A DNA stretch of 64,000 nt from contig NZCC01000043.1 of assembly GCA_002688175.1 (NCBI GenBank), positions 1 through 64,000 of the forward strand, given 5' to 3'. Positions 17,246 to 25,027 of the stretch are shown here, in pieces. Position 1 is the stretch's first letter, and every line of letters begins with the position of its first letter. Source of the DNA: Chromatiales bacterium (GTDB lineage: Bacteria; Pseudomonadota; Gammaproteobacteria; Steroidobacterales; GCA-2729495). The position numbers and the translations under genes were made by a program. The notes below the pieces were generated by a model that was not told the DNA's origin, searched no databases, and saw only the letters and a list, made by a program, of their open reading frames with translations.

Positions 17246-18028
17246 TCAGCTGGTGCGTTGCGCGGCCAGCCATGCTGCATAATCTGTCTTTGACAGCACT
17301 TTAACGACGACCGGCATGAAGCCATGATCTTTGCCGCAAAGTTCGGCGCACTGGCCACGATAGGTACCTGTTTCGTTAACCTTGAACCAGCCTTCATTGA
17401 TATAGCCGGGAATAGCATCTTTCTTGACGGCAAACGCGGGTACCCACCACGCATGCAGTACATCATTGGCTGTGATCAGGTAACGGATCTTGGTATCGAC
17501 CGGCAGGACGAGCTGACGGTCGACCTCCAGCAGGTAATTTTCAACACTGTTCGGATCAATGTCTGAGCCCAGACGTCGCGCTTCATTACTTGTTTGAGCC
17601 AGGCTGCTGAAGAATTGAACATCCTCACCAATATAGTCGTAATGCCACTTCCACTGATAACCGGTTATTTTGATGGTCATTTCGGTACCGCGGGTGTCCT
17701 CGATCTCTACGAGTGCGCGGGCTGCCGGTATTGCCATACTGATCAGGATCATGATCGGGATCACAGTCCAGATAATTTCGGCGGTCAGGCTGTGCGACCA
17801 CGTCGCAGGCACTGCGCCCTTGGATTTGCGGAATTTGATCATCGCCACGGTCATCGCGGTAAAAACTACGAAACCGATGGCAACACAGATCCAGAATACG
17901 AACATATGCAGATCAAATATAAGCGCACTGATATCTGTTACGCCGACGGGCAGGTTAACTTCCCATTCTGCATTAGCCGTCGATACGGCAAATAATGAGC
18001 CCCAAATGGGCATCAAGCATTTTTTCAT
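17246..18028 (-). CDS. coxB: Cytochrome c oxidase subunit II
   Basis: A 260-residue protein with a signal peptide ending at NAEWEV, two membrane helices (residues about 39-62 and 80-105 of the precursor) and a periplasmic cupredoxin domain. The CuA site is complete: His in DVLHAWWVPAF and the GQCAELCGKDHGFMP cluster. No cytochrome c domain is fused at the C-terminus. I chose ATG 18028 because GGAG lies nine bases upstream and the signal peptide then starts MKKCLMPIW; the track start at 18076 adds an unlikely extension. First gene of the cox operon. Confidence 0.95.
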   Translation of the reverse strand: MKKCLMPIWGSLFAVSTANAEWEVNLPVGVTDISALIFDLHMFVFWICVAIGFVVFTAMTVAMIKFRKSKGAVPATWSHSLTAEIIWTVIPIMILISMAIPAARALVEIEDTRGTEMTIKITGYQWKWHYDYIGEDVQFFSSLAQTSNEARRLGSDIDPNSVENYLLEVDRQLVLPVDTKIRYLITANDVLHAWWVPAFAVKKDAIPGYINEGWFKVNETGTYRGQCAELCGKDHGFMPVVVKVLSKTDYAAWLAAQRTS

Positions 18029-18378
18029 CAATTTACTCCGAGCCCAACAGGCTTGCTCCAACATCAACCCGTTCATCCTGACGAGTCAGTTGAATAAATG
18101 CGGGAACCATAAATAGTACCGGCCTCACTGAGTGCAATTATCAACAAGAGATTTGAATCCCGCTGACCGGAGTGCCAGCGAGTGAGCGATTGGGATCAAT
18201 CCAGATAATGAATTGAAGGCCCCTGCCCGAACTAATCTCGTTGTGCCCTCACATATTAAAGCCGCATAACACGCGGCGGAAGAATCTTACCTGATGCCCT
18301 TTAGCCATGCAATTCGGAGTTACCCGTAAAGGCAACCAGGCAGACCTGGAAACCAGATGTGGAACAAGAGCCTGGCCA
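18029..18378. other. Intergenic region upstream of coxB and downstream of bioC
   Basis: About 350 bases containing the promoter and leader of the minus-strand cox operon; no promoter with good spacing could be fixed with confidence. A hairpin at 18261-18277 (GCCGC-ataacac-GCGGC on plus) is followed on the minus strand by TTTAATAT and could be a weak terminator for bioC. No ORF or RNA gene was recognised. Confidence 0.4.
18257..18280 (-). terminator. Possible bioC terminator hairpin, or decayed repeat core
   Basis: On the minus strand the hairpin GCCGCGTGTTATGCGGC is followed by TTTAATAT about 100 bases beyond the bioC stop. The plus-strand text TTAAAGCCGC...GCGGCG is also close to the core of the palindromic repeat at 19282-19527, so this could be a decayed copy rather than a terminator. 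The U tract is short. Confidence 0.3.
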
Positions 18379-19224
18379 TTAATTCGATGGACCGTGGTTT
18401 AGTTTGCCGATGGCTTCTACCGGGATCTCGATCTCGTTACTGTCCTCCCGGTACTTGCCTGCCCAGGCCAGCGTGAAAATAATTTCGAGGGTAACGGGCA
18501 ATTTTCCGTCGGATTCGCGTAATTGGTCGTAAGCTGCAGCGAATCGGCTCCATGTATTGCGTCCGGTCAGGCCACGATTCCTGCCGTCAGTTGCGTTTGT
18601 TGAGCCGGCGCTGCGTAAATCAACCATTATCTTCTCCAGGGTGTCATAGGTCACCGTAAGTGTCTGGATGTCGAGTACCGGCTCGGTGAAGCCAGTGGCG
18701 GTAAGCAGGTTGCCGAGTTCCTGAAGGTCGAAGAATGGCGATATATGCGTAAATTGATCTGCACTCGCCCAGCCGCGGCCGAGTTGTAAGAGGCTCTTGC
18801 GGCCGAAGGTTGTCAGCACTAAAAAGCCCTGAGTCGATAGCACACGACGGGCTTCTGTCAGTACCGCGACTGGATCAGGGCAGTGATGCAGCATCAGATT
18901 GGAGACCACCATGTCGGCACAGTCATCAACCAGCGGCAGGTGTGCTGCATCGGCACATAGGCCATGTTGAACTGCGCTACCGGCCGTAAGCATTGCGGCC
19001 GAACTGTCGATCGACAAGATGTGTGCAGCGGGGAACCTGGATTGCAAACCCGGTGTTGCAGCACCGGTGCCAGCGCCAAGATCAATGATCCGGGCAGGTT
19101 CAGCTGTCACCGCCTGCAAGCGATCAAGCAGACGCTCACGAACTTCACGGTGCAGGAAGTCACCGGCGTCGAAACCGGCAGCGGCGCGAGTGAATGCGTG
19201 GCGGATGCGGAGTTGATCGATCAT
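18379..19224 (-). CDS. bioC: Malonyl-[ACP] O-methyltransferase BioC
   Basis: A 281-residue class I SAM-dependent methyltransferase. Motif I is IIDLGAGTGAATPGL; post-motif features include VVSNLMLHHCPDP and the FFDLQELGNLL region. The C-terminal block with DLRSAGSTNA, RNRGLTGRNTW and DGKLPVTLEIIF is specific to BioC rather than generic methyltransferases. BioC methylates malonyl-ACP to start pimelate synthesis for biotin. The track ORF runs upstream into a repeat element; ATG 19224 (MIDQLRIRHAF) gives the family N-terminus. It lies 326 bases downstream of bioB with the repeat in between; bioF, bioH and bioD are absent from the window. Confidence 0.88.
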   Translation of the reverse strand: MIDQLRIRHAFTRAAAGFDAGDFLHREVRERLLDRLQAVTAEPARIIDLGAGTGAATPGLQSRFPAAHILSIDSSAAMLTAGSAVQHGLCADAAHLPLVDDCADMVVSNLMLHHCPDPVAVLTEARRVLSTQGFLVLTTFGRKSLLQLGRGWASADQFTHISPFFDLQELGNLLTATGFTEPVLDIQTLTVTYDTLEKIMVDLRSAGSTNATDGRNRGLTGRNTWSRFAAAYDQLRESDGKLPVTLEIIFTLAWAGKYREDSNEIEIPVEAIGKLNHGPSN

Positions 19225-19294
19225 GAGGGGGATGGTGTCGGAAAATGGTGTCTGACACCACTGGGGGTGCCGTAAATTAATTCTTTCCCTGGTT

Positions 19295-19376
19295 GGCATT
19301 TTGTGTCCGGTTACCCTTCCGAAACGCCGCAGGAGCGGCTTTAAGGTTTCGGAAGGGTAACCGGACACAAAATGCC
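19295..19376. repeat. Hairpin A of the palindromic element
   Basis: The outer stem is a perfect 31-bp inverted repeat starting GGCATTTTGTGTCCGG. A six-base bulge TTTAAG on the right arm then separates it from a 5-bp GCCGC/GCGGC stem with tetraloop AGGA. No T run follows, so it is not a simple terminator. Confidence 0.85.
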
Positions 19377-19434
19377 TTGGACAAATTAGTGGAATGAATG
19401 ACTATTTCTGGTATGCGGTCCACGAGAGTGTCCC

Positions 19435-19514
19435 GGATTTTTCTGCCGTTGACCCCTCGGAAACCTTAAAGCCGCTCCTGCGGCGTTTCCGAGGGGTCAA
19501 CGGCAGAAAAATCC
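19435..19514. repeat. Hairpin B of the palindromic element, inverted relative to A
   Basis: The outer stem is a perfect 30-bp inverted repeat starting GGATTTTTCTGCCGTTG. A CTTAAA bulge on the left arm precedes a 5-bp GCCGC/GCGGC stem with loop TCCT. Read on the minus strand, the core is identical to hairpin A, but the outer arms are unrelated apart from the T-rich start. Confidence 0.85.
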
Positions 19515-19550
19515 GCTCAGGGAAAGACTTTGGGCAGGTGGACAGTAGCC

Positions 19551-20525
19551 CTATATTTCAGCCTGCATACCAAGTCGGTCCATCAGCTGCAGGTCTTTGT
19601 CGGTTTCAGGGTTGCCGGTCGTCAGCAGTTTCTCACCGTAGAAAATTGAATTTGCACCGGCAAAATAGCACAGGGCCTGCAGCTCATCGCTCATCTCGCT
19701 GCGGCCGGCAGACAGGCGTACATGTGATGCGGGCATCAGGATGCGGGCGATGGCGATAATACGGACAAAGTCCAGTGGGTCGATATTGATCGGCTGGTCG
19801 TCGAGCGGAGTACCGGCGACCTGTACGAGTTGATTAATCGGTACGCTGCCGGGATGTTCCGGCAGGGTTGCAAGGGTATGCAGCATGTCGATCCAGTCAC
19901 TCTGACTCTCACCCATGCCGATGATGCCACCGCAGCAGACATTCAGACCGGCGTTACGCACTGCCTCGAGCGTGTCGAGTCGATCCTGATAGGTACGTGT
20001 TGAAATCACTTCCGGGTAAAAGGCTTCGGAGGTATCCAGATTGTGGTTGTAGTAGTCGAGACCGGCTGCTTTGAGCTGCTCGGCCTGTTCAGGCTTCAGC
20101 ATGCCCAGCGTTGCGCAGGTTTCCATGCCGAGTTCGTGTACGGCGGCCACCATCTCGGTGATGGCTGCCAGCTGTTTTGGTTTCGGGTTGCGGTAGGCGG
20201 CGCCCATACAGAAACGCGTCGCGCCATTTTCCTTCGCTTGTCTGGCTGCGTTGAGCACTGCATCGAGTGGCATGAGTTTTTCGTGTGCGACGGCGGTGTC
20301 AAAGTGAACGCTCTGTGAGCAATAGGCGCAGTCTTCCGGGCAGCCACCGGTTTTGATACTGATTAGCGTACTGATTTGCAGTCGGTTCGGATCAAAATAA
20401 CTGCGGTGCGATGAGTGCGCCAAATACAGTAATTCGTTGAACGGCATGGCAAACAGGTCGGTGACTTCAGCATGTGACCAGTCGGTACGGATAGGCGGGG
20501 TGCCCGGGGATTGGGAAGATAGCAT
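19551..20525 (-). CDS. bioB: Biotin synthase BioB
   Basis: A 324-residue radical SAM enzyme that inserts sulfur into dethiobiotin. The [4Fe-4S]/SAM motif is seen in [13 protein letters not shown] around residues 60-72, and cysteines for the auxiliary [2Fe-2S] cluster occur in [10 protein letters not shown] and [12 protein letters not shown]; the conserved arginine segment is [10 protein letters not shown]. It is first in a minus-strand unit with bioC and is divergent from comF. A BirA-type operator overlaps its best promoter, so repression by biotinyl-AMP-bound BirA is expected. Confidence 0.96.
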   Translation of the reverse strand: MLSSQSPGTPPIRTDWSHAEVTDLFAMPFNELLYLAHSSHRSYFDPNRLQISTLISIKTGGCPEDCAYCSQSVHFDTAVAHEKLMPLDAVLNAARQAKENGATRFCMGAAYRNPKPKQLAAITEMVAAVHELGMETCATLGMLKPEQAEQLKAAGLDYYNHNLDTSEAFYPEVISTRTYQDRLDTLEAVRNAGLNVCCGGIIGMGESQSDWIDMLHTLATLPEHPGSVPINQLVQVAGTPLDDQPINIDPLDFVRIIAIARILMPASHVRLSAGRSEMSDELQALCYFAGANSIFYGEKLLTTGNPETDKDLQLMDRLGMQAEI

Positions 20526-20599
20526 CGTAATTTCCAGTGTTCTGTTTATGGCCTGTTTCAGGTGATTGTCAGGTTTAATTACCGCGACTACAGCGCGAC

Positions 20600-20627
20600 A
20601 GTATGTAGATCATGCGATTACTGTCAA
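20600..20627 (-). promoter_or_regulatory. Candidate sigma-70 promoter of bioB
   Basis: On the minus strand TTGACA (20627-20622) is followed after 16 bases by CATACT (20605-20600), giving transcription from about 20593 and a leader of about 68 bases to bioB. The -35 box lies inside one half of the BirA-like operator. Confidence 0.55.
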
Positions 20628-20653
20628 CCTGAAATGCTACGCCAAGTTGACAG
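20621..20653. promoter_or_regulatory. BirA-like biotin operator between bioB and comF
   Basis: CTGTCAACC (20621-20629), a 15-base spacer, then AGTTGACAG (20645-20653): eight of nine positions are complementary. Arm sequence and spacing match the known bacterial BirA operator pattern TTGTAAACC-N15-GGTTTACAA in layout. It covers the -35 box of the inferred bioB promoter and the ATG chosen for comF. Placement next to bioB makes chance unlikely. Confidence 0.65.
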
Positions 20654-21344
20654 GCTGCTGGCCAGCCTGTTGCCTAGAAGCTGCGTGTTTTGTGGCCTGA
20701 CAGGTGGTGAGCAGGCCTGTTGTGAGGGGTGCCGCACTGATTTGCCGTGGCTAACCAACCCGTGCCTTAGCTGTGGTATCCCGCTGCCGTCAGGTCACCC
20801 ACTTGAGTATTGCGATACCTGCCGGATGCCGGCCGGCAGGCATTTTCGGATGCTGTCGGCGCTGGCTTATGACTATCCGGTCGATCGGATTATCGCCGGA
20901 GCTAAATTCCATCAGCGGCTCGATTTTGCCTCGGTGCTGGGAGAACTGCTCGCCATGTACCTGTTCAGCCTGGGTCGCTGGATGTCGGTCGAATTACCGG
21001 ATGTCATCGTACCGGTACCGCTACATCGACGCCGATGGGCTGCTCGTGGTTTCAACCAGGCGGCGGAAATCGCCGCACCGGTAGCACGGCAACTCGGATT
21101 GTCGCTGCGCCTCGATGCCTGTCATCGAATTCGACACACCCTTGAACAGACGTCGCTCACCGGTTCTGCCCGCAGGCATAATCTCGTTGGCGCCTTTGCT
21201 GCGCCCGATGACCTGACCGGATTGCGGCTAGCGATCGTCGATGATGTGTTGACGACCGGTTCGACAGCACTCGCAGTGGCGGCGGCAGTAAAAGCAGCCG
21301 GTGCCCGGGATATACAGATCTGGACCGTGGCCCGGACCGTTTGA
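20634..21344 (+). CDS. comF: ComF family protein (phosphoribosyltransferase-like)
   Basis: A 236-residue protein with the two ComF parts: an N-terminal zinc-finger-like segment (CVFCGLTGGEQACCEGC, then NPCLSCGIPLP and CDTCRMPAG) and a C-terminal type I phosphoribosyltransferase domain with the PRPP-binding loop LAIVDDVLTTGSTALA. ComF proteins take part in DNA uptake for natural transformation, probably with PriA. Location divergent from bioB is a common gammaproteobacterial arrangement. ATG 20634 is preferred over the GTG at 20562 because it begins just before the conserved segment; the ribosome site is weak in both cases. Confidence 0.88.
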   Translation: MLRQVDRLLASLLPRSCVFCGLTGGEQACCEGCRTDLPWLTNPCLSCGIPLPSGHPLEYCDTCRMPAGRHFRMLSALAYDYPVDRIIAGAKFHQRLDFASVLGELLAMYLFSLGRWMSVELPDVIVPVPLHRRRWAARGFNQAAEIAAPVARQLGLSLRLDACHRIRHTLEQTSLTGSARRHNLVGAFAAPDDLTGLRLAIVDDVLTTGSTALAVAAAVKAAGARDIQIWTVARTV

Positions 21345-21346
21345 GG

Positions 21347-22258
21347 TCAAACAGCTGCGCTGAACGTGTAGTCGAGCAGGATGCCGATAAAGATTGCCGC
21401 ACCGACATAGTTATTGTTCAGGAATGCGCGAAAGCATGCATCAGGTTGCCGGTGTCGAATTAATAAGAACTGGTAAATAAAGAACAGGCCGGTAAACAGT
21501 GTGGCTGAAAAATACCATGCCCCGAGGTGTGCAGCTGCACCGATCAGCCAGAATGCAAACATCAGGATGATCTGCAACAGCGTGATGATGAATACATCGG
21601 TGCCGCCGAACAGGATGGCGGTAGATTTGATGCCAAGTTTCAGGTCATCTTCACGATCCACCATCGCATATATCGTGTCGTAAATTACGGCCCAGACAAT
21701 AACTGCCAGCCAGATTAACCAGGCCAGGCGCGGAATTTCACCGGTCTGGGCGGCAAATGCCATCGGAATACTCCAACCAAAAGCTGCACCGAGAACCAGT
21801 TGGGGCGCGGCGATCAGGCGTTTCATGAAGGGATATGAGATGGTAAGGATAGCGCCAATGACGGCCAGCGACTGGGTCAGCGGGTCAAGCGTCAGGACCA
21901 GTGCGATTGCAATGAGTCCGAGTGCGCAAAACAGCACAAGGGCTTCTGCAGGGGAGACGGCACCTGTAGCCAGTGGCCGGTCCTGGGTGCGCAGTACCTT
22001 GCCGTCCAGGTTTCGGTCTGCAAAATCGTTGATGACGCAACCAGCTGAGCGCATTACGATTACGCCGATAACAAAGACGAGAAAAATACGTGGCTCGGGG
22101 TGTCCTTTCCCGGCGATCCACAGCCCCCAGAGCGTCGGCCACAGCAGTAACCAGATACCAATCGGTTTATCAAAGCGCATCAGCCTGGCGTACTGTCGAG
22201 CCTGATTGGCCAGCTCGGTCAATAACAAGCGAGCCTGGTTTTGCGGGTCAGTTGTCAT
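21347..22258 (-). CDS. ubiA: 4-hydroxybenzoate polyprenyltransferase UbiA
   Basis: A 303-residue membrane prenyltransferase with about eight or nine helices. Both prenyl-diphosphate/Mg2+ motifs are present: NDFADRNLDGKVLRTQDRPLA near residues 75-95 and YDTIYAMVDREDDLKLGIKS near 195-215. It attaches the polyprenyl tail to 4-hydroxybenzoate in ubiquinone synthesis, consistent with the aerobic chain encoded nearby. The track start is 19 codons upstream; ATG 22258 (MTTDPQNQARLLL) is better. It converges on comF with two bases between stops. Confidence 0.94.
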   Translation of the reverse strand: MTTDPQNQARLLLTELANQARQYARLMRFDKPIGIWLLLWPTLWGLWIAGKGHPEPRIFLVFVIGVIVMRSAGCVINDFADRNLDGKVLRTQDRPLATGAVSPAEALVLFCALGLIAIALVLTLDPLTQSLAVIGAILTISYPFMKRLIAAPQLVLGAAFGWSIPMAFAAQTGEIPRLAWLIWLAVIVWAVIYDTIYAMVDREDDLKLGIKSTAILFGGTDVFIITLLQIILMFAFWLIGAAAHLGAWYFSATLFTGLFFIYQFLLIRHRQPDACFRAFLNNNYVGAAIFIGILLDYTFSAAV

Positions 22259-22369
22259 GCAGGAAGAATACCAGCCTGAACCGGAAAAGGCCTCGACACC
22301 TTTATGCCAGGACAAATTACAGGAATCGTGGCTGGAACCTTGCCGACTGTCGTTTGAGGTCGTGAGTGA

Positions 22370-24463
22370 TCAGACTCTGCCAAAGCGGCTGCCGGCACCG
22401 ATCCAGCGCCTGATGAGAGCACTTACCGCAGTGGGTTCGGAATCCATGAGTTGCGTAGCAATTTTTTGTACTGCCGGCGCGAGGTCTGCGTCGCGAATCA
22501 GGTCGGCAATACGCAACTGCATCAGGCCAGTCTGGCGGGTGCCGAGCACTTCGCCGGGGCCGCGTAACTCGAGATCGTGTTGTGCAACTTTAAAGCCGTC
22601 ATTCGTGTTGCGTAAAACACCAATACGTCGTTTAGCCATCGCTGAAAGCGGTGGACGGTACAGCAACACACAGTTACTCGCAGTGGCGCCGCGCCCTACC
22701 CGTCCGCGTAACTGGTGTAATTGTGACAAGCCTAACCGTTCAGCATTTTCGATGATCATCAGTGTCGCTTCCGGTACATCTACACCGACCTCTATTACCG
22801 AAGTGGCAACGAGGATCTGCATTTTACCGGTTGTGAATGCGTGCATGGCACGCTCTTTATCGGCTGATTTCATGCGCCCGTGTACCAGGCCGACCGACAG
22901 GTCCGGTAATGCTTCAGCGATCATCGCGTGGGTTGATTCAGCGGCCTGTGATTCGATGTTGTCGGAATCCTCGATCAGCGGACAGACCCAGTAAGCGCGT
23001 TGGCCGGCATGGCATGCATCTCGTGCGCGCATGACGATTTCTGCGCGGCGCTTTTCAGGCAGTGCGACGGTCTTGATGGGTTGTCGTCCAGGCGGCAGTT
23101 CGCGAATGACCGAGGTATCAAGATCAGCATAGGCGGTCATCGCCAGCGTTCGTGGAATAGGGGTTGCAGTCATGACGAGTTGATGCGGTAACGCCGCAGC
23201 GTGCCGGCCCTTCTCCATCAGGCTGAGCCGCTGGTGAACGCCGAAGCGATGTTGCTCATCAACAACAACCAGCGCCAGGCTATGAAAATCGAGACCTTCC
23301 TGAAACAGTGCGTGGGTACCGATGATGACGGCTGCATCACCGTTACCGATGGCGATGTAAACCTGTTCACGAGCTTTCCTGGTCAGGCCACCTGACAACC
23401 AGGCAACTGTGATGCCAAGTGGCGTCAGCCATTTTGCAAAGCTGTCACGATGCTGTTCACCAAGCAGTTCGGTCGGTGCCATGATGGCGACCTGGTGGCC
23501 TTCGGCAACCGCATTGAGTGCGGCAGCGGCCGCAACGACCGTTTTGCCGCAGCCGACATCTCCCTGTACCAGTCGCATCATGGGATGTGTTCCGGCCAGA
23601 TCAGCGTCAATGTCATCGAGCGTGGCGCGCTGGTCGCCAGTTAGCTCGAAAGGCAGTGCAGCCAGAAACTGATCTCGAAGCGCATGTTTGCCGGTTAGTG
23701 AAATGGCCGGCCTGGTTCGATTTTGTTCACGAATCTTGCGCAGACTCAGGTGGTGAGCCAGCATTTCTTCGAGCGCGAGACGTCGCTGACAGGCATGTAT
23801 ACCTGCTCCCAGTGCAGCCAGATCCGCATCAGGTGGTGGCCGATGCATATAAAGAATCGACGACTTGAGATCGGGCAGTCCGTGTGCAGATATGCAGTGT
23901 TGCGGAATCCAGTCGGTTACCTGTGGCAGAAAACGATCAATGGCCTGGTTGACGAGGTTGCGTAGTCGAGGTTGTTGTAATCCTTCGGTAGTCGGATAGA
24001 TCGGTGTCAGGGTTTCTTCGAGGCTGTGTTTATCATTCTTGTCGACCACCCGGTACTCCGGGTGAATCATTTCGAGACCTCCCGGACCTTTGCGGACCTC
24101 ACCGTAACAGCGTACATGTGCACCCTGTTTGAGGCCGGTTTGTTGTGCACGGGAGAAATAGAAAAATCGCAGCGTCAGTTGCCCCGTGCCGTCGATAATT
24201 CTGACCAGTAATGTGCGCCGCCGTCGAAAGACTACTTCTGTTAACGCGATATCGCCTTCAACAACGGTACGCATTCCAGGTATTGTTGCACCGAGTGGTG
24301 TCAGGCAGGTTCGATCTTCATAGCGTTGCGGCAGCAGGAACAACAAGTCGATGGGTCGTTCGATATTAAGCTTCGCCAGGCGCTCTGCTACAGCAGGTCC
24401 AACGCCGCGCAGACACTTGAGGTCAGCCGCATCATCCTTGCGGTTGGATGCCGACGTATTCAC
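22370..24463 (-). CDS. recG: ATP-dependent DNA helicase RecG
   Basis: A 697-residue branch-migration helicase, the usual RecG length. The N-terminal wedge/OB domain holds KCLRGVGPAVAERLAKLNI and the LPQRYEDRT motif. The helicase core has Walker A GDVGCGKTVVAAAAAL, the DEQH box VVDEQHRFGVHQ, TATPIPRTLAMT, and QLRGRVGRGATAS. It regresses stalled forks and processes Holliday junctions. It lies downstream of ridA and spoT on the same strand, as in the E. coli gmk-rpoZ-spoT-trmH-recG block, but trmH is missing here. Confidence 0.96.
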   Translation of the reverse strand: MNTSASNRKDDAADLKCLRGVGPAVAERLAKLNIERPIDLLFLLPQRYEDRTCLTPLGATIPGMRTVVEGDIALTEVVFRRRRTLLVRIIDGTGQLTLRFFYFSRAQQTGLKQGAHVRCYGEVRKGPGGLEMIHPEYRVVDKNDKHSLEETLTPIYPTTEGLQQPRLRNLVNQAIDRFLPQVTDWIPQHCISAHGLPDLKSSILYMHRPPPDADLAALGAGIHACQRRLALEEMLAHHLSLRKIREQNRTRPAISLTGKHALRDQFLAALPFELTGDQRATLDDIDADLAGTHPMMRLVQGDVGCGKTVVAAAAALNAVAEGHQVAIMAPTELLGEQHRDSFAKWLTPLGITVAWLSGGLTRKAREQVYIAIGNGDAAVIIGTHALFQEGLDFHSLALVVVDEQHRFGVHQRLSLMEKGRHAAALPHQLVMTATPIPRTLAMTAYADLDTSVIRELPPGRQPIKTVALPEKRRAEIVMRARDACHAGQRAYWVCPLIEDSDNIESQAAESTHAMIAEALPDLSVGLVHGRMKSADKERAMHAFTTGKMQILVATSVIEVGVDVPEATLMIIENAERLGLSQLHQLRGRVGRGATASNCVLLYRPPLSAMAKRRIGVLRNTNDGFKVAQHDLELRGPGEVLGTRQTGLMQLRIADLIRDADLAPAVQKIATQLMDSEPTAVSALIRRWIGAGSRFGRV

Positions 24464-24627
24464 AATGAAATTCCAGCATGACTAGTGCAAGAGATCCAGT
24501 GGCAATTTGGGATACCAGTGTAAAGTACCCATGGTTGCCAGGGCGATACACCAAACCGTATTGAAATCATCAAATTAACAATTGTATCGGCTGATTTCGG
24601 GCCATGCTCGGGTGATTTATCTGCGTC

Positions 24628-25011
24628 TCAGACAATCAGGATTGCATCAGCTTCGATGGCCGCCCCACGTGGCAACGATGCGACGCCAAGTGCCGCACGT
24701 GCCGGGTAAGGCTGTTCAAAGTACTCGGTCATGATTTCATTGACGCTCGCGAAATGCGTGAGGTCGGTCAGGTAAACAGTTATTTTTGCCGCCTCAGCTA
24801 GTGTCGTACCGGCACCAGTGGCGACAGCCTTGAGGTTCTCGAACACCTGACGAATTTGCTGTTCGATATTATCAGTGCCTACAAGCTCGCCGGTCTGAGG
24901 GTCGAGTGGTATCTGGCCGGATACAAAAATCAGTTCACCGGTTCTGATCGCTTGCGAATAGGTACCGATGGCTGCGGGAGCAGCATCAGTGTGGATTGCA
25001 ATTCTGTTCAA
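24628..25011 (-). CDS. ridA: RidA family 2-iminobutanoate/2-iminopropanoate deaminase
   Basis: A 127-residue protein of the RidA/YjgF/UK114 family, which forms trimers that hydrolyse reactive enamines and imines from PLP enzymes. The key arginine is in [22 protein letters not shown] near the C-terminus, and [17 protein letters not shown] is the conserved N-terminal block. It starts 16 bases after the spoT stop; spoT-ridA adjacency is common in gammaproteobacteria. Confidence 0.95.
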   Translation of the reverse strand: MNRIAIHTDAAPAAIGTYSQAIRTGELIFVSGQIPLDPQTGELVGTDNIEQQIRQVFENLKAVATGAGTTLAEAAKITVYLTDLTHFASVNEIMTEYFEQPYPARAALGVASLPRGAAIEADAILIV

Positions 25012-25027
25012 AATGAGCCCCTTGGTT

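Larger units (their letters stand above)
19282..19527. repeat. Composite palindromic element with terminal inverted repeats and two long hairpins
   Basis: A 246-bp element in the bioB-bioC gap. Its ends are perfect 10-bp inverted repeats, TCTTTCCCTG (19282-19291) and CAGGGAAAGA (19518-19527). Inside are two long hairpins in opposite orientation, 19295-19376 and 19435-19514. Both have the same core, AAACGCCGC-AGGA-GCGGC with a TTTAAG bulge on one arm, but different outer arms. It has no transposase gene. It resembles REP or MITE-type elements mobilised in trans; the AGGAGCGGC core recalls Pseudomonas REPs. A related copy is at 52116-52253. Confidence 0.8.

Noticed and set aside
18029-18378. 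coxB promoter (TTGATA...TACTAT on minus strand)
   Set aside because: The spacing is about 20 bases, outside the usual range, so no promoter was annotated.
19282-19527. Considered as an insertion sequence or attC/integron site
   Set aside because: No transposase or integrase gene is inside or nearby, and the ends do not match IS or attC R/L boxes; kept as a repeat only.
19394-19759. 121-codon plus-strand ORF through the palindromic repeat and the end of bioB
   Set aside because: The frame is created by the repeat and by antisense of bioB; no separate gene is supported.
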